DNA from: Lachnospiraceae bacterium
GTDB taxonomy: Bacteria > Bacillota > Clostridia > Lachnospirales > Lachnospiraceae
Direction: 5' to 3'
DNA: 56,341 bases
Assembly: GCA_900767585.1 (NCBI GenBank)
Contig: CAAFZP010000091.1
Coordinates: 1 to 56,341, forward strand
The position numbers and the translations under genes are program-made. Position 1 is the stretch's first letter. Every line of letters begins with the position of its first letter. Shown here in pieces: positions 5,943-15,209 of this stretch. Below the pieces are notes generated by a model that was given only the letters and a program-made list of their open reading frames with translations, did no database searches and was not told the origin of the DNA.

Positions 5943-7328
5943 ATGAATGAGAACATAAAATCTGCCAATCCGCTTGGCACACAAAAAGAATCAAAATTAC
6001 TTGTCAAATTCGCAATTCCATGCATCATTTCGATGCTGGTAACTGCACTTTATAACATTGTCGACCAGATCTTCATCGGGCAGGGTATCGGAATCAACGG
6101 GAATGCAGCAACCAACATTACATTTCCACTCTCGACAACATGCACTGCGATTTCCCTGTTGCTCGGAATCGGAAGTGCGACCAATGTCTCCCTGAAGCTT
6201 GGCGCAAAAGAGGACGAAGAAGCTGCCAATTACGCAGGATGTGGTATCTGCTTAATGACGATCTTCGGACTTATCTTATTCGCACTTACCTCCATCCTGC
6301 TTACACCAATGCTCAAATTCTTCGGTGCAACAGCGGAAGTTCTTCCCTTTGCACAGGAATATACGCGTATCGTTGCGATCGGATTTCCATTTCTAATTGC
6401 CAACACCGGTATGAGTAAGCTGATTCTCGCCGACGGAAGCCCGCGTTATTCGATGATTTCCATGCTGATCGGCGCCATCGTAAATACAATTCTTGATCCA
6501 ATCTTCATCTTTACATTGGATATGGGAATGCGCGGTGCCGCACTCGCAACGATTCTTGGACAGATTGTATCGTTCTGCATCAGCTTGCGATATATGTTTC
6601 ATTTCAAGACCATCCGGTTACGCAGACGCTGTTTCCGAATCCGTGGAACTTATTTTGCAAACATCATGCGCCTTGGTGCCAGTGCATGCTTCAATCAGAT
6701 TGCTATGACCATCGTACAGATCGTGATGAACAACATCCTGTCACATTACGGTGCATCTTCTGTCTACGGAAGTAATATTCCGCTTGCCTGTGCCGGTATC
6801 ATTACAAAGGTCAACATGATCTTCATGTCCTTTGTCATCGGTATCTCACAGGGCATCCAGCCGGTCATCGGATTTAATTACGGCGCAAAGAAATACAACC
6901 GCGTGAAGAAAACATATCTTCTGGCTCTTGCTGCTGCTACCTTCCTGTCGCTGATTGCATTTGCATGCTTCCAGCTTTTCCCAAGACAGATCATCCGTGT
7001 CTTCGGAGAAGGCAGCGAGCTTTACTATCAGTTCTCGGAGCGGTATTTCCGGATTTATATGTTCTTCACTTTGATTAACGGCATCCAGCCTGTAACTGCG
7101 AATTTCTTCAATTCCATCGGCAAATCGCAACTTGGTATCTTCATGTCGCTGACGAGACAGATTCTCTTCCTGCTGCCGCTCATCGTGATCTTCCCGATCT
7201 TCATGGGAATCGACGGTGTCATGTATGCAGGTCCGATTGCAGATATTGCGGCCGCTGTGGTCTGTGGTGTGTTTACGATCAAGGAATTGCGCGAACTGAC
7301 GCGGCTGAATGCACGTCAACGTGTATAA
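5943..7328 (+). CDS. MATE family multidrug/cation antiporter
   Basis: A 461-residue membrane protein with the twelve-helix, two-repeat pattern of MATE exporters. The first repeat opens KLLVKFAIPCIISMLVTALY and NIVDQIFIGQGIG; the second starts near residue 235 (NIMRLGASACFNQIAMT). PVIGFNYGAKKYNRVK is the typical MATE loop motif. These proteins export drugs or metabolites using a Na+ or H+ gradient. The ATG at 5943 follows GGTGA and is better than the ATG at 5931. The gene stands alone on the plus strand between two terminators, and the substrate cannot be told from sequence. Confidence 0.93.
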   Translation: MNENIKSANPLGTQKESKLLVKFAIPCIISMLVTALYNIVDQIFIGQGIGINGNAATNITFPLSTTCTAISLLLGIGSATNVSLKLGAKEDEEAANYAGCGICLMTIFGLILFALTSILLTPMLKFFGATAEVLPFAQEYTRIVAIGFPFLIANTGMSKLILADGSPRYSMISMLIGAIVNTILDPIFIFTLDMGMRGAALATILGQIVSFCISLRYMFHFKTIRLRRRCFRIRGTYFANIMRLGASACFNQIAMTIVQIVMNNILSHYGASSVYGSNIPLACAGIITKVNMIFMSFVIGISQGIQPVIGFNYGAKKYNRVKKTYLLALAAATFLSLIAFACFQLFPRQIIRVFGEGSELYYQFSERYFRIYMFFTLINGIQPVTANFFNSIGKSQLGIFMSLTRQILFLLPLIVIFPIFMGIDGVMYAGPIADIAAAVVCGVFTIKELRELTRLNARQRV

Positions 7329-7380
7329 ATATAACCGTTTTTCTACATTGCAAAACATATATTGGTTTCGTATATTATAA

Positions 7381-7426
7381 AAGCCGCGCATAAGGTATCT
7401 CTACAACCTATGCACGGCTTGTTTTT
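7381..7426 (+). terminator. Terminator of the MATE gene
   Basis: AAGCCG(c)GCATA is complementary to TATGC(a)CGGCTT across a short loop, followed by GTTTTT. Confidence 0.85.
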
Positions 7427-7436
7427 ATAAGACAAA

Positions 7437-7473
7437 GGGACGCTCCTCATGACAAAAGGAACGTCCCTGTTTT
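7437..7473. terminator. Second convergent hairpin between MATE and aldo/keto reductase genes
   Basis: GGGACGCTCC and GGAACGTCCC form a hairpin followed by TGTTTT on the plus strand. It lies immediately after the stop of the minus-strand reductase gene and may also serve it, though the T run in that direction is weak. Confidence 0.6.
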
Positions 7474-8463
7474 CTATTTTGTGATCCGGTCGATCTTGTC
7501 GCGTTCTTCCTGCGTAAATGTCATATTCGCGAGCATTCCGATGTTGTCTAAGATCTGGGATGGTCTTGAAGCACCGATCAGCACACTTGTGATATCGTTA
7601 TCACGCAGAATCCATGCAAGTGCCATCTCTGCCAATGTCTGACCACGGTTTTCTGCAATCACATTCAGTGCACGAACCTTTGCAATCGTCTCCTCATTGA
7701 TGGCTGTCTCCTGCAGGAATCTGCCATCGGTACGGATACGGCTGTCCTCCGGGATACCATTTAAGTAACGGTTTGTAAGTAAGCCCTGTGCCAACGGACA
7801 GAATGTGATGACACCGATGCCGTTTGCGGCTGCGTAATCTTTTAATCCGTCCTCTTCCATCTCACGGTCAAACATATTGTACCGTCTCTGGTTGATGATA
7901 AATGGTGTCTTCATCTCCTTGAACAGCTTCGCAATCTCGATTGTCTGCTCTTTATTGTAATTGGAAATTCCAACATACAACGCTTTTCCGCTTCGTACAA
8001 TGCCATCCAAAGCGCAGGCAGTCTCTTCGAGCGGTGTATTCGGATCTGGTCTGTGATGATAGAAGATATCCACATAGTCAAGTCCCATCCGCTTCAGACT
8101 CTGATCGAGACTTGCCACCAGATATTTCTTGCTGCCCCAGTCGCCGTAAGGACCCGGCCACATCGTAAATCCAGCCTTCGTAGAGATAATCATCTCGTCC
8201 CGGTATGGACGCAGACTCTTATCTAAGATCTTGCCGAAGTTTTCCTCAGCAGCGCCATCATATGGGCCATAATTATTCGCCAGATCGAAATGTGTAATAC
8301 CGTTATCAAAGGCTGTCTCACACATATCCATCATCGTGTCAAAATTTCCGTTCGAACCAAAGTTGTGCCAAAGTCCAAGTGATACCGCCGGAAGCTTCAA
8401 GCCACTTGCACCACAGTAATTGTATTTCATAGAATCGTATCTTGTATCCTTTGCAATGTACAT
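7474..8463 (-). CDS. yghZ: Aldo/keto reductase, YghZ/GPR type
   Basis: A 329-residue TIM-barrel oxidoreductase (AKR14-like). The tetrad residues are visible: Asp in FDLANNYG, Tyr in NNYGPYDGAAEENFG, Lys in STKAGFTMWPGPYG and His in IFYHHRPD. The C-terminal NADPH-binding segment is LAWILRDNDITSVLIGASR. E. coli YghZ reduces glyceraldehyde 3-phosphate and methylglyoxal-type aldehydes; the same is likely here. The ATG at 8463 follows AAGGAGGATACAAC. It is monocistronic, with a 9-bp inverted repeat in its leader. Confidence 0.92.
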   Translation of the reverse strand: MYIAKDTRYDSMKYNYCGASGLKLPAVSLGLWHNFGSNGNFDTMMDMCETAFDNGITHFDLANNYGPYDGAAEENFGKILDKSLRPYRDEMIISTKAGFTMWPGPYGDWGSKKYLVASLDQSLKRMGLDYVDIFYHHRPDPNTPLEETACALDGIVRSGKALYVGISNYNKEQTIEIAKLFKEMKTPFIINQRRYNMFDREMEEDGLKDYAAANGIGVITFCPLAQGLLTNRYLNGIPEDSRIRTDGRFLQETAINEETIAKVRALNVIAENRGQTLAEMALAWILRDNDITSVLIGASRPSQILDNIGMLANMTFTQEERDKIDRITK

Positions 8464-8484
8464 GTTGTATCCTCCTTATACTCC

Positions 8485-8537
8485 GCAAACTGCCTTTTTA
8501 TCTCTGATGGAAGCAATATACACAATGTGCAGTTTGC
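8485..8537. promoter_or_regulatory. Inverted repeat in the leader of the aldo/keto reductase gene
   Basis: GCAAACTGC (8485-8493) and GCAGTTTGC (8529-8537) are perfect inverted 9-mers 35 bp apart, just upstream of the ribosome site. They could be a looping operator or a leader RNA hairpin. Confidence 0.4.
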
Positions 8538-8561
8538 TCATCTATAATGGTTATTATAAAC

Positions 8562-8605
8562 AAAAGGAAAATCGAAAAGAATATAATTTCTTACGATTTT
8601 CCTTT
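8562..8605 (-). terminator. Terminator of uvrA
   Basis: On the minus strand AAAGGAAAATCG pairs with CGATTTTCCTTT and is followed by TTGTTTAT, about 50 bp after the uvrA stop. Confidence 0.8.
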
Positions 8606-8654
8606 GAAATTTTATCCAAAACGAATTCTTGGAGTATTCTTACATCCTCAGCTT

Positions 8655-11489
8655 TTACTTCTTCAAATATTTCTTCAGATACTGCCCCGTATAGCTCTTC
8701 TTGCACTTGGCAATCTCTTCCGGCGTTCCGGTTGCAACCACCGTTCCACCGCCTTCGCCGCCTTCCGGACCAATATCAATGATGTAATCAGCGGTCTTGA
8801 TGACATCTAAGTTATGCTCGATGACTACGACTGTATTTCCACCCTCACACAACCGACGCAGAATATCGACCAAACGGTGTACATCCGCAAAATGAAGTCC
8901 CGTTGTCGGCTCATCTAAGACATAGATCGTCCTGCCCGTGCTGCGGCGGGAAAGCTCTGTTGCAAGTTTGATTCGCTGTGCTTCTCCACCGGATAATGTC
9001 GTCGATGGCTGTCCAAGCTTAATATAGCCAAGTCCAACTTCCTGCAAGGTAGAAATCTTACGCAGGACGGACGGCACGTGTGCGAAGAATTCGCATGCTT
9101 CATCCACTGTCATATCAAGTACATCGTAGATACTCTTACCCTTATACTTGACTTCCAATGTCTCCCGGTTGTACCGCTTTCCATGACAGACTTCGCATGG
9201 TACATATACATCTGCCAGGAAATGCATCTCAATCTTGATGATACCATCCCCACGGCACGCCTCACATCGGCCACCAGCGACGTTAAAGGAGAATCTTCCC
9301 TTCGTGTAGCCCATTGCCTTTGCATCCTTTGTATTCGCAAACAGATCACGGATCAGATCAAAGACACCTGTGTAAGTTGCCGGGTTGGAACGTGGGCTTC
9401 TGCCGATCGGAGACTGGTCGATGTTGATAATCTTATCCAACTGGTCCAGTCCTGTGATATCGTCATGCTTACCCGGTTTTACCTTCGCCCGGTTCAGAGT
9501 TCTCGCCAGATGCTTATATAAGATCTCATTGACAAGCGAACTTTTTCCGGAACCGGATACACCTGTCACACAGGTCATTACGCCAAGCGGGAACTTCACA
9601 TCTATATTCTTCAAATTGTTCTGTCTGGCACCAAGCACCTCGATATATCCGGTTGGCGTTCTTCGCTCCTTCGGCACCGGAATCTTGATTCTGCCACTTA
9701 AGTAGGCTCCCGTGATAGATTCCGGACACTGCATAATCTCCTCTGCAGTTCCCTGTGCCACAACTTCACCACCGTTTGCACCTGCGCCCGGTCCGATATC
9801 AATAACATGATCCGCCGCAAGCATCGTATCCTCGTCATGCTCCACGACAAGCAAGGTATTCCCCAGGTCCCGCAGACGCTTCAGTGCTGCAATCAGCTTA
9901 TCATTGTCACGCTGATGCAGTCCGATACTCGGCTCATCTAGAATGTATGCGACACCAACCAGACCGGAACCAATCTGGGTTGCCAGACGGATGCGCTGTG
10001 CTTCTCCACCGGACAGGGTTCCGGTTGCACGCGACAGTGTCAGGTAATCCAGACCGACATTGATCATAAATCCAAGTCTCGCCTGAATCTCCTTCAATAC
10101 CTGTGCACCGATCATCTTCTGCCGGTCGGTAAGCTCTAATTTCGAGATAAAATCATGCAAGGCTGCCACAGACAGATCTGTGACATCCGCAATGTTCTTT
10201 CCACCGATCGTAACTGCCAGAGACTCCGGTTTTAACCTCTTACCATGACAGACCTCACACGGCGTCACGGTCATGTATGTCTCATAATCCTGCTTGATTG
10301 ATTCCGCAGTTGTCTCTCTGTACCGGCGCTGCAGATTCCGGAGCAGGCCTTCGTAGTTTGCATAGAAAGCATCTTTCCCATTATAAGCACTCTTATAGTG
10401 TACATAGATTTTCTCGCCCTCAGTTCCGTACAGAATCACATGCTTTGCTTCTTCCGGCAGATCCTTAAACGGCACGTCCAGAGAGAACTTGTATTCTTCC
10501 GCAAGCGCTTCGAGACATGCATGTGCATAGCTCTTCTTATCACCACTCGACTGCCAGCCCGGTACAGCAATTGCCCCTTCATTCAGACTCAGACTATCAT
10601 CCGGGATAATCAGATCAATATCAAATTCTGTCTTAAACCCAAGTCCGGTACAGCAAGGACATGCGCCAAACGGATTGTTGAATGAGAAGCTTCGCGGCTC
10701 GATCTCCTCGATGCTGATGCCACAATCCGGGCAGGAAAAGCTATCCGAAAATAACATCGTTTCTCCGCCGATCACATCAACCTTCACCAAGCCTTCTGCC
10801 AGCTTCAAGACAGTCTCTATGGAATCGGTCAGACGACTCTCGATGCCCTCTTTGACCGCAAGCCGGTCCACAACGATATCGATATTATGCTTCTTGTTCT
10901 TATCCAGTTTGATTTCTTCTGACAGATCATACATACTGTCATCCACGATCACGCGCACATAACCGCTTTTTTTTGCCTGTTGCAGCAGCTTGGCATGCTC
11001 ACCCTTCCGTCCACGCACAACAGGCGCGAGCAACTGGAATTTTGTGCCCGCAGGCAGCTCCATAATCTCATCGACCATCTGATCGACCGTCTGTCTGGCA
11101 ATCTCTTTGCCACACTTCGGGCAATGAGGGATTCCGATACGTGCATACAGCAGACGCAGATAATCGTAGATCTCTGTCACCGTTCCAACCGTGGAACGCG
11201 GGTTTCGGTTCGTTGATTTCTGATCAATGGAAATGGACGGAGAAAGACCTTCTATCGAATCAATATCCGGCTTGTCCGCAAGTCCTAAGAACTGCCGTGC
11301 ATAGGACGACAGAGACTCCATGTATTTCCTCTGTCCTTCCGCATAGATCGTATCAAAAGCAAGAGAGGACTTACCGGAACCGGAAAGTCCTGTCAATACT
11401 ACAAACTGATCACGCGGAATCTTAATGTCAATGTTCTTTAAATTATGCTCTCTTGCACCTTTGATGGTGATATACTTATGTTCACTCAT
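8655..11489 (-). CDS. uvrA: Excinuclease ABC subunit A
   Basis: A full-length 944-residue UvrA. It has two ABC ATPase halves: Walker A GLSGSGKSSLAFD near the N-terminus and GVSGSGKSSLVNE in the second half, with signature motifs LSGGEAQRIRLA and LSGGEAQRIKLA. Zinc-binding cysteines are present in CPDCG...CPCC and in CEACRGDG...CEVCHGKR. UvrA dimers find bulky DNA lesions and load UvrB for nucleotide excision repair. The gene follows uvrB and a small membrane protein on the same strand and is probably co-transcribed under LexA control. Confidence 0.98.
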   Translation of the reverse strand: MSEHKYITIKGAREHNLKNIDIKIPRDQFVVLTGLSGSGKSSLAFDTIYAEGQRKYMESLSSYARQFLGLADKPDIDSIEGLSPSISIDQKSTNRNPRSTVGTVTEIYDYLRLLYARIGIPHCPKCGKEIARQTVDQMVDEIMELPAGTKFQLLAPVVRGRKGEHAKLLQQAKKSGYVRVIVDDSMYDLSEEIKLDKNKKHNIDIVVDRLAVKEGIESRLTDSIETVLKLAEGLVKVDVIGGETMLFSDSFSCPDCGISIEEIEPRSFSFNNPFGACPCCTGLGFKTEFDIDLIIPDDSLSLNEGAIAVPGWQSSGDKKSYAHACLEALAEEYKFSLDVPFKDLPEEAKHVILYGTEGEKIYVHYKSAYNGKDAFYANYEGLLRNLQRRYRETTAESIKQDYETYMTVTPCEVCHGKRLKPESLAVTIGGKNIADVTDLSVAALHDFISKLELTDRQKMIGAQVLKEIQARLGFMINVGLDYLTLSRATGTLSGGEAQRIRLATQIGSGLVGVAYILDEPSIGLHQRDNDKLIAALKRLRDLGNTLLVVEHDEDTMLAADHVIDIGPGAGANGGEVVAQGTAEEIMQCPESITGAYLSGRIKIPVPKERRTPTGYIEVLGARQNNLKNIDVKFPLGVMTCVTGVSGSGKSSLVNEILYKHLARTLNRAKVKPGKHDDITGLDQLDKIINIDQSPIGRSPRSNPATYTGVFDLIRDLFANTKDAKAMGYTKGRFSFNVAGGRCEACRGDGIIKIEMHFLADVYVPCEVCHGKRYNRETLEVKYKGKSIYDVLDMTVDEACEFFAHVPSVLRKISTLQEVGLGYIKLGQPSTTLSGGEAQRIKLATELSRRSTGRTIYVLDEPTTGLHFADVHRLVDILRRLCEGGNTVVVIEHNLDVIKTADYIIDIGPEGGEGGGTVVATGTPEEIAKCKKSYTGQYLKKYLKK

Positions 11490-11516
11490 GACGTCTGTTT
11501 CCGCTTACTCCTTTGT

Positions 11517-11837
11517 CTAGCTGAATTTCTTAATCTTATCCATATACTTGTCTGTATATTTCTTCACGTTATCTTTCACCATGTCCTCTAAATCTGACAT
11601 GCTGATCTTCTCCTTCTTGTCAAGGACAAACAGGGCACACACTGCACCTGCAAGGAAGATTGTAATCGTTCCAAGCATGCACATCTTCTTTCTTCTCTTC
11701 TTTTTCTTCATCTGCTGTACAAATTTTTCTTCCTCTTCGAGGCAGATTGCATCCTCCTCATCTAAGATTTCCGCAACCTCTTCCATCGCAATTCCTTTTC
11801 TTCTTGAGATCTCCTCAATCAATTCATCTCTTTCCAT
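11517..11837 (-). CDS. Small single-pass membrane protein between uvrB and uvrA
   Basis: A 106-residue protein from the ATG at 11837, which follows GGAGG at 8 bp; an ATG 36 bp upstream is also in frame. The N-terminal half is acidic and coiled-coil-like (EEVAEILDEEDAICLEEEEK). A KKKKRRKK stretch then precedes one membrane helix (LGTITIFLAGAVCALFVL), and a lysine-rich amphipathic tail follows. The basic stretch before the helix suggests the acidic half stays in the cytoplasm. I do not recognise a family. It lies 27 bp upstream of uvrA, so it is likely to share SOS induction. Confidence 0.75.
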   Translation of the reverse strand: MERDELIEEISRRKGIAMEEVAEILDEEDAICLEEEEKFVQQMKKKKRRKKMCMLGTITIFLAGAVCALFVLDKKEKISMSDLEDMVKDNVKKYTDKYMDKIKKFS

Positions 11838-11960
11838 CGCAAGCTCCTCCTTATTCATTTTATTATTCAGCAATTACAAAGCAAGTTTCTATCTTACACA
11901 TATCCTATCACTTTGTAATTGCTTAATTTTGCTTACATAAAGTTTCAACAATCACACAAT

Positions 11961-12156
11961 GCGAAGCCTTCCTTATAGTTCCGTTGTTGTACATAATTAT
12001 CATTTCTTTCGCAGACCGTTGAAGCACGCTGGTACTTAATGAGCGGCATGCCCATGTCGCGAATTTAGTATCCACTGCGTGCTGAACCGAGCGAGAGCGC
12101 GTCTGCGTAGAAACTGATAATTATGTACAACTTCAATATACTATATTAGGCTTCGC
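11961..12156. repeat. Large imperfect palindrome, MITE-like
   Basis: The outer arms both read GCGAAGCCT inwards, and further in both read GTTGTACATAATTATCA (11986-12002 and the complement ending at 12131), then TTTCT..CGCAGAC. The arms are interrupted by short mismatched stretches. The whole 196-bp unit would fold into one long hairpin with a GC-rich apex. It has no coding capacity and sits between uvrB and the small membrane protein gene. This is the form of a MITE or of a palindromic intergenic repeat. Confidence 0.75.
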
Positions 12157-12188
12157 CTCATCCATAGTATAACTAAAATAATTGTAAA

Positions 12189-14180
12189 CTAATCATCATA
12201 ATCCCGCAAGGCAATCTTTAATTCTTTCAACTCATCGCGAAGCACGGCTGCCTCCTCAAAGTTAAGTTCCATCGCTGCCTTGTTCATCTTCTTCGTCAGT
12301 CGTGCAATCTCAGCGTTCAGTTCCTTCTTCGTCATAGATTCCGGATCTTTCTCGCGTTCCTTCTTCGTAGTCACGCTCTCACCCGTGTCCAGACTGATCA
12401 GATCACGGATATCCTTCTTGATACTCTGCGGCGTAATACCATGTTCCTTGTTATAAGCGTCCTGAATCTTCCGCCTGCGGTTCGTCTCGTCAATTGCATG
12501 CCGCATGGAATCGGTGATTGTATCCGCATACATGATAACATGTCCATCCACGTTACGCGCAGCTCGTCCAATCGTCTGTACAAGCGATGTCTCCGAACGT
12601 AAGAAGCCTTCCTTATCCGCATCCAGAATCGCAACAAGTGTAATCTCCGGGATATCCAAGCCCTCACGGAGCAGGTTGATTCCGACGAGCACGTCGAATA
12701 CGCCCATCCGAAGATCACGCACGATCTCCAGACGTTCCAACGTATCAATATCGGAATGCAGATATTTGACCTTGATATCAAGCTGCTTCATATAGTCCGT
12801 CAGATCCTCTGCCATACGTTTTGTCAATGTCGTAACCAATATCTTATTTCCCTTTGCGGCCTCTTTGTTGACTTCTGATACGAGGTCATCCACCTGTCCT
12901 TCGATCGGACGTACTTCTACCTTTGGGTCTAACAGTCCGGTCGGGCGGATAATCTGCTCGACGCGGTTCTCCTCGTGTTCCTTCTCATAGTCGGAAGGAG
13001 TTGCCGATACATATAAGATCTTGTCGATCTTGGATTCAAACTCCTGAAAATTCAACGGTCGGTTATCAAGTGCCGACGGCAGCCGGAATCCATAATCAAC
13101 CAACGTCGTCTTCCGGGACCGGTCCCCCGCATACATGCCTCGCACCTGCGGCAATGTGATATGCGACTCATCCACGATGATCAGATAATCGCCATCGAAG
13201 AAATTCAGCAGTGTGTTCGGTGTAGCGCCCGGCTTCATGCCCGCCAGTATCCGGGAATAATTCTCGATACCGGAGCAAAATCCTGTCTCCTGCAGCATCT
13301 CCATATCGAACTCTGTCCGCTCGCGGATACGCTGTGCTTCTAACAGCTTGTCATTCTCCTTGAAATATGCCACCTGCTGTTTTAATTCTTCTTCAATCTC
13401 CACGATCGCATGCTTCATCTTCTCCGGTGCAACCACATAATGTGATGCCGGGAAGATACATGCAAAGGAAAGTGCACGTTTGATCTCGCCGGTCAATGGA
13501 TCGAACTCCACGATCCGGTCGATTTCGTCGCCGAAAAATTCAATCCGGATACCATCCTCAAACGTTGATACCGGAAGGATATCCACGATATCACCCTTCA
13601 CACGGAAAGTTCCGCGCGTAAAATCCATCTCATTTCGTGTGTACTGAATATCAATCAACTGACGGATCAGTTCATCCCGATCCTTCTGCATACCCGGGCG
13701 GAGCGAAAGCATCATGTTCTTATATTCTTCCGGATCACCCAAGCCATAAATGCACGATACCGAAGATACGACGACTACATCCTTCCGCTCGATCAGGGCA
13801 GATGTCGCACTGTGCCGCATCTTATCGATCTCATCGTTGATAGCGGAATCCTTCGCAATGTACGTGTCCGTCGATGGCACATATGCCTCCGGCTGGTAAT
13901 AATCATAGTACGATACAAAATACTCCACCGCATTGTGCGGAAAAAAAGCCTTAAACTCACTGTAAAGCTGTGCCGCCAAAGTCTTATTGTGCGATATGAT
14001 AATCGTCGGTTTATTTAATTTTGCGATGACATTTGCCATCGTAAATGTCTTTCCGGAACCTGTGACACCGAGCAGTGTCTGGCATTTCTTTCCTTCCTGA
14101 AATCCCTTCACCAGTCCTTCAATCGCCTCCGGCTGATCTCCGGTCGGTGCATATTCCGATACTAATTCAAAATGATCCAT
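12189..14180 (-). CDS. uvrB: Excinuclease ABC subunit B
   Basis: A full-length 663-residue UvrB. It has Walker A GVTGSGKT near residue 40, the damage-verification beta-hairpin YYDYYQPEAYVP, the DESH helicase box, and GRAARNVDGHVIMYAD in helicase motif VI. The C-terminal UVR motif (MNKAAMELNFEEAAVLRDEL) contacts UvrC. It verifies lesions after loading by UvrA. Upstream there is a sigma-A-like promoter with a LexA box. Distance to the next gene is about 350 bp because of the palindromic insertion. Confidence 0.98.
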   Translation of the reverse strand: MDHFELVSEYAPTGDQPEAIEGLVKGFQEGKKCQTLLGVTGSGKTFTMANVIAKLNKPTIIISHNKTLAAQLYSEFKAFFPHNAVEYFVSYYDYYQPEAYVPSTDTYIAKDSAINDEIDKMRHSATSALIERKDVVVVSSVSCIYGLGDPEEYKNMMLSLRPGMQKDRDELIRQLIDIQYTRNEMDFTRGTFRVKGDIVDILPVSTFEDGIRIEFFGDEIDRIVEFDPLTGEIKRALSFACIFPASHYVVAPEKMKHAIVEIEEELKQQVAYFKENDKLLEAQRIRERTEFDMEMLQETGFCSGIENYSRILAGMKPGATPNTLLNFFDGDYLIIVDESHITLPQVRGMYAGDRSRKTTLVDYGFRLPSALDNRPLNFQEFESKIDKILYVSATPSDYEKEHEENRVEQIIRPTGLLDPKVEVRPIEGQVDDLVSEVNKEAAKGNKILVTTLTKRMAEDLTDYMKQLDIKVKYLHSDIDTLERLEIVRDLRMGVFDVLVGINLLREGLDIPEITLVAILDADKEGFLRSETSLVQTIGRAARNVDGHVIMYADTITDSMRHAIDETNRRRKIQDAYNKEHGITPQSIKKDIRDLISLDTGESVTTKKEREKDPESMTKKELNAEIARLTKKMNKAAMELNFEEAAVLRDELKELKIALRDYDD

Positions 14181-14270
14181 GCTATTCTCCAGTTTCTTCT
14201 ACGAATTTCTCTTCTCGATTTCCATATCCATGCAATCTCATCCGCATCCATCCAATCTGCTATACAGGTT

Positions 14271-14299
14271 ATTCTATCACATCTTTTTTTATTTGTATA
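14271..14299 (-). promoter_or_regulatory. uvrB promoter
   Basis: TATACA and TAGAAT on the minus strand are 17 bp apart, about 90 bp before uvrB. The LexA box abuts the -35. Confidence 0.6.
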
Positions 14300-14311
14300 G
14301 AACAAATGTTC
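14300..14311. promoter_or_regulatory. LexA operator (SOS box)
   Basis: GAACAAATGTTC is a perfect GAAC-N4-GTTC palindrome, the Firmicutes SOS box core, placed directly upstream of the -35 of uvrB. Confidence 0.8.
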
Positions 14312-14462
14312 TTATTTTGTGTTTTTTTGATGAAATGCAAATTTTATTTTTGACCTCGCTATCGAAGTATCCGATCCGTGTGCAGAGAAACAAAAAAATA
14401 ACGGAAAGTGTCCGGCACTCCCCATTATTTTCTGTCATCTTGTTCTATTTTATGCGCAGCAT

Positions 14463-14762
14463 TTACACTTCATAATCCATGCACATACGCACTTCGGTAT
14501 ACGGACGCACATATGTATTTGCCACCTCTACATGTGCCGGATGCTTCTGGTAGCCTTTGAGCATCTCTTCATTTTCCAAGGTTGTATCCAGCATCACATC
14601 TGCATTTGACGATGCCAGCGGGCAGATGTTGACATGTACTTCCAAAAGACCCGGAACTTTGCCTTCAAGTCCTTCCAGATGTTCCTTGATCCCGGCTTTC
14701 ACCGTCTCCCTCTCGTGTGCATCCATCTCTTTAAGCTTCCATAAAATAATATGCTTAACCAT
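14463..14762 (-). CDS. Dabb (stress-response A/B barrel) domain protein
   Basis: A 99-residue single Dabb domain. It starts MVKHIILWKLKE, has a central VPGLLEVHVNICPLASSNADVML and ends with NTYVRPYTEVRMCMDYEV. Length and strand order match the dimeric ferredoxin-like Dabb family. Members include stress-induced plant proteins and some olivetolic-acid-cyclase-like enzymes, but most bacterial ones have no known substrate. The ribosome site is AGGAGGTAATTTAC. It is probably monocistronic; the 280 bp between it and uvrB hold the uvrB promoter and LexA box. Confidence 0.9.
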   Translation of the reverse strand: MVKHIILWKLKEMDAHERETVKAGIKEHLEGLEGKVPGLLEVHVNICPLASSNADVMLDTTLENEEMLKGYQKHPAHVEVANTYVRPYTEVRMCMDYEV

Positions 14763-14839
14763 GTAAATTACCTCCTGCTATCGTGTCTCTGAATCTGTTG
14801 ATCATTTACCATAAGAGATAACACAGCCAGGCATTTCTG

Positions 14840-15190
14840 TCAACCGATTTTATCCTGTTTCCCACGGTCACGGAACTCGCAGATTCCTTCTATCATCTTC
14901 CGCAGATACTCCATCTCTTCCGTATCAAAATCACGCGTCAGATATTCAATCCGCATCCGGTTTGTATTTTCACCGATTCCTTCCATCAGATAATCCGCAT
15001 TTACCTGCAACGCCTTGCAAAGCTTCTGTAATGTCATGCAGGAAATCCCTTTTCTGCCATTTTCAATCTCATACAGAAATTTTGTCGAAAGATCCGAAAG
15101 ACCGGCAAGCTGTTCCCGGGATAATTTCCGAGATTCCCGTGTCTTTCGCAAACGTTCACCCATCTGCTTATAAAACATACCTTCCTGCAT
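14840..15190 (-). CDS. XRE family transcriptional regulator
   Basis: A 116-residue protein; the ATG at 15190 fits the AAAGG site best. An HTH_3 domain fills residues about 5-65 (LSREQLAGLSDLSTKFLYEIENGRKGISCMTLQKLCKAL), followed by a 45-residue helical C-terminus that probably dimerises. The gene lies 19 bp after a tiny membrane protein gene, so the two probably form a pair. The target is unknown. Confidence 0.88.
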   Translation of the reverse strand: MQEGMFYKQMGERLRKTRESRKLSREQLAGLSDLSTKFLYEIENGRKGISCMTLQKLCKALQVNADYLMEGIGENTNRMRIEYLTRDFDTEEMEYLRKMIEGICEFRDRGKQDKIG

Positions 15191-15209
15191 ACGCCACACC
15201 TTTCCCTCT

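Noticed and set aside
9078..9521. Plus-strand frame of 147 codons inside uvrA
   Set aside because: Antisense shadow of a strongly conserved gene, with no ribosome site or recognisable product. The same applies to the other long antisense frames inside ftsH, spoIIE, glnN and iorA.
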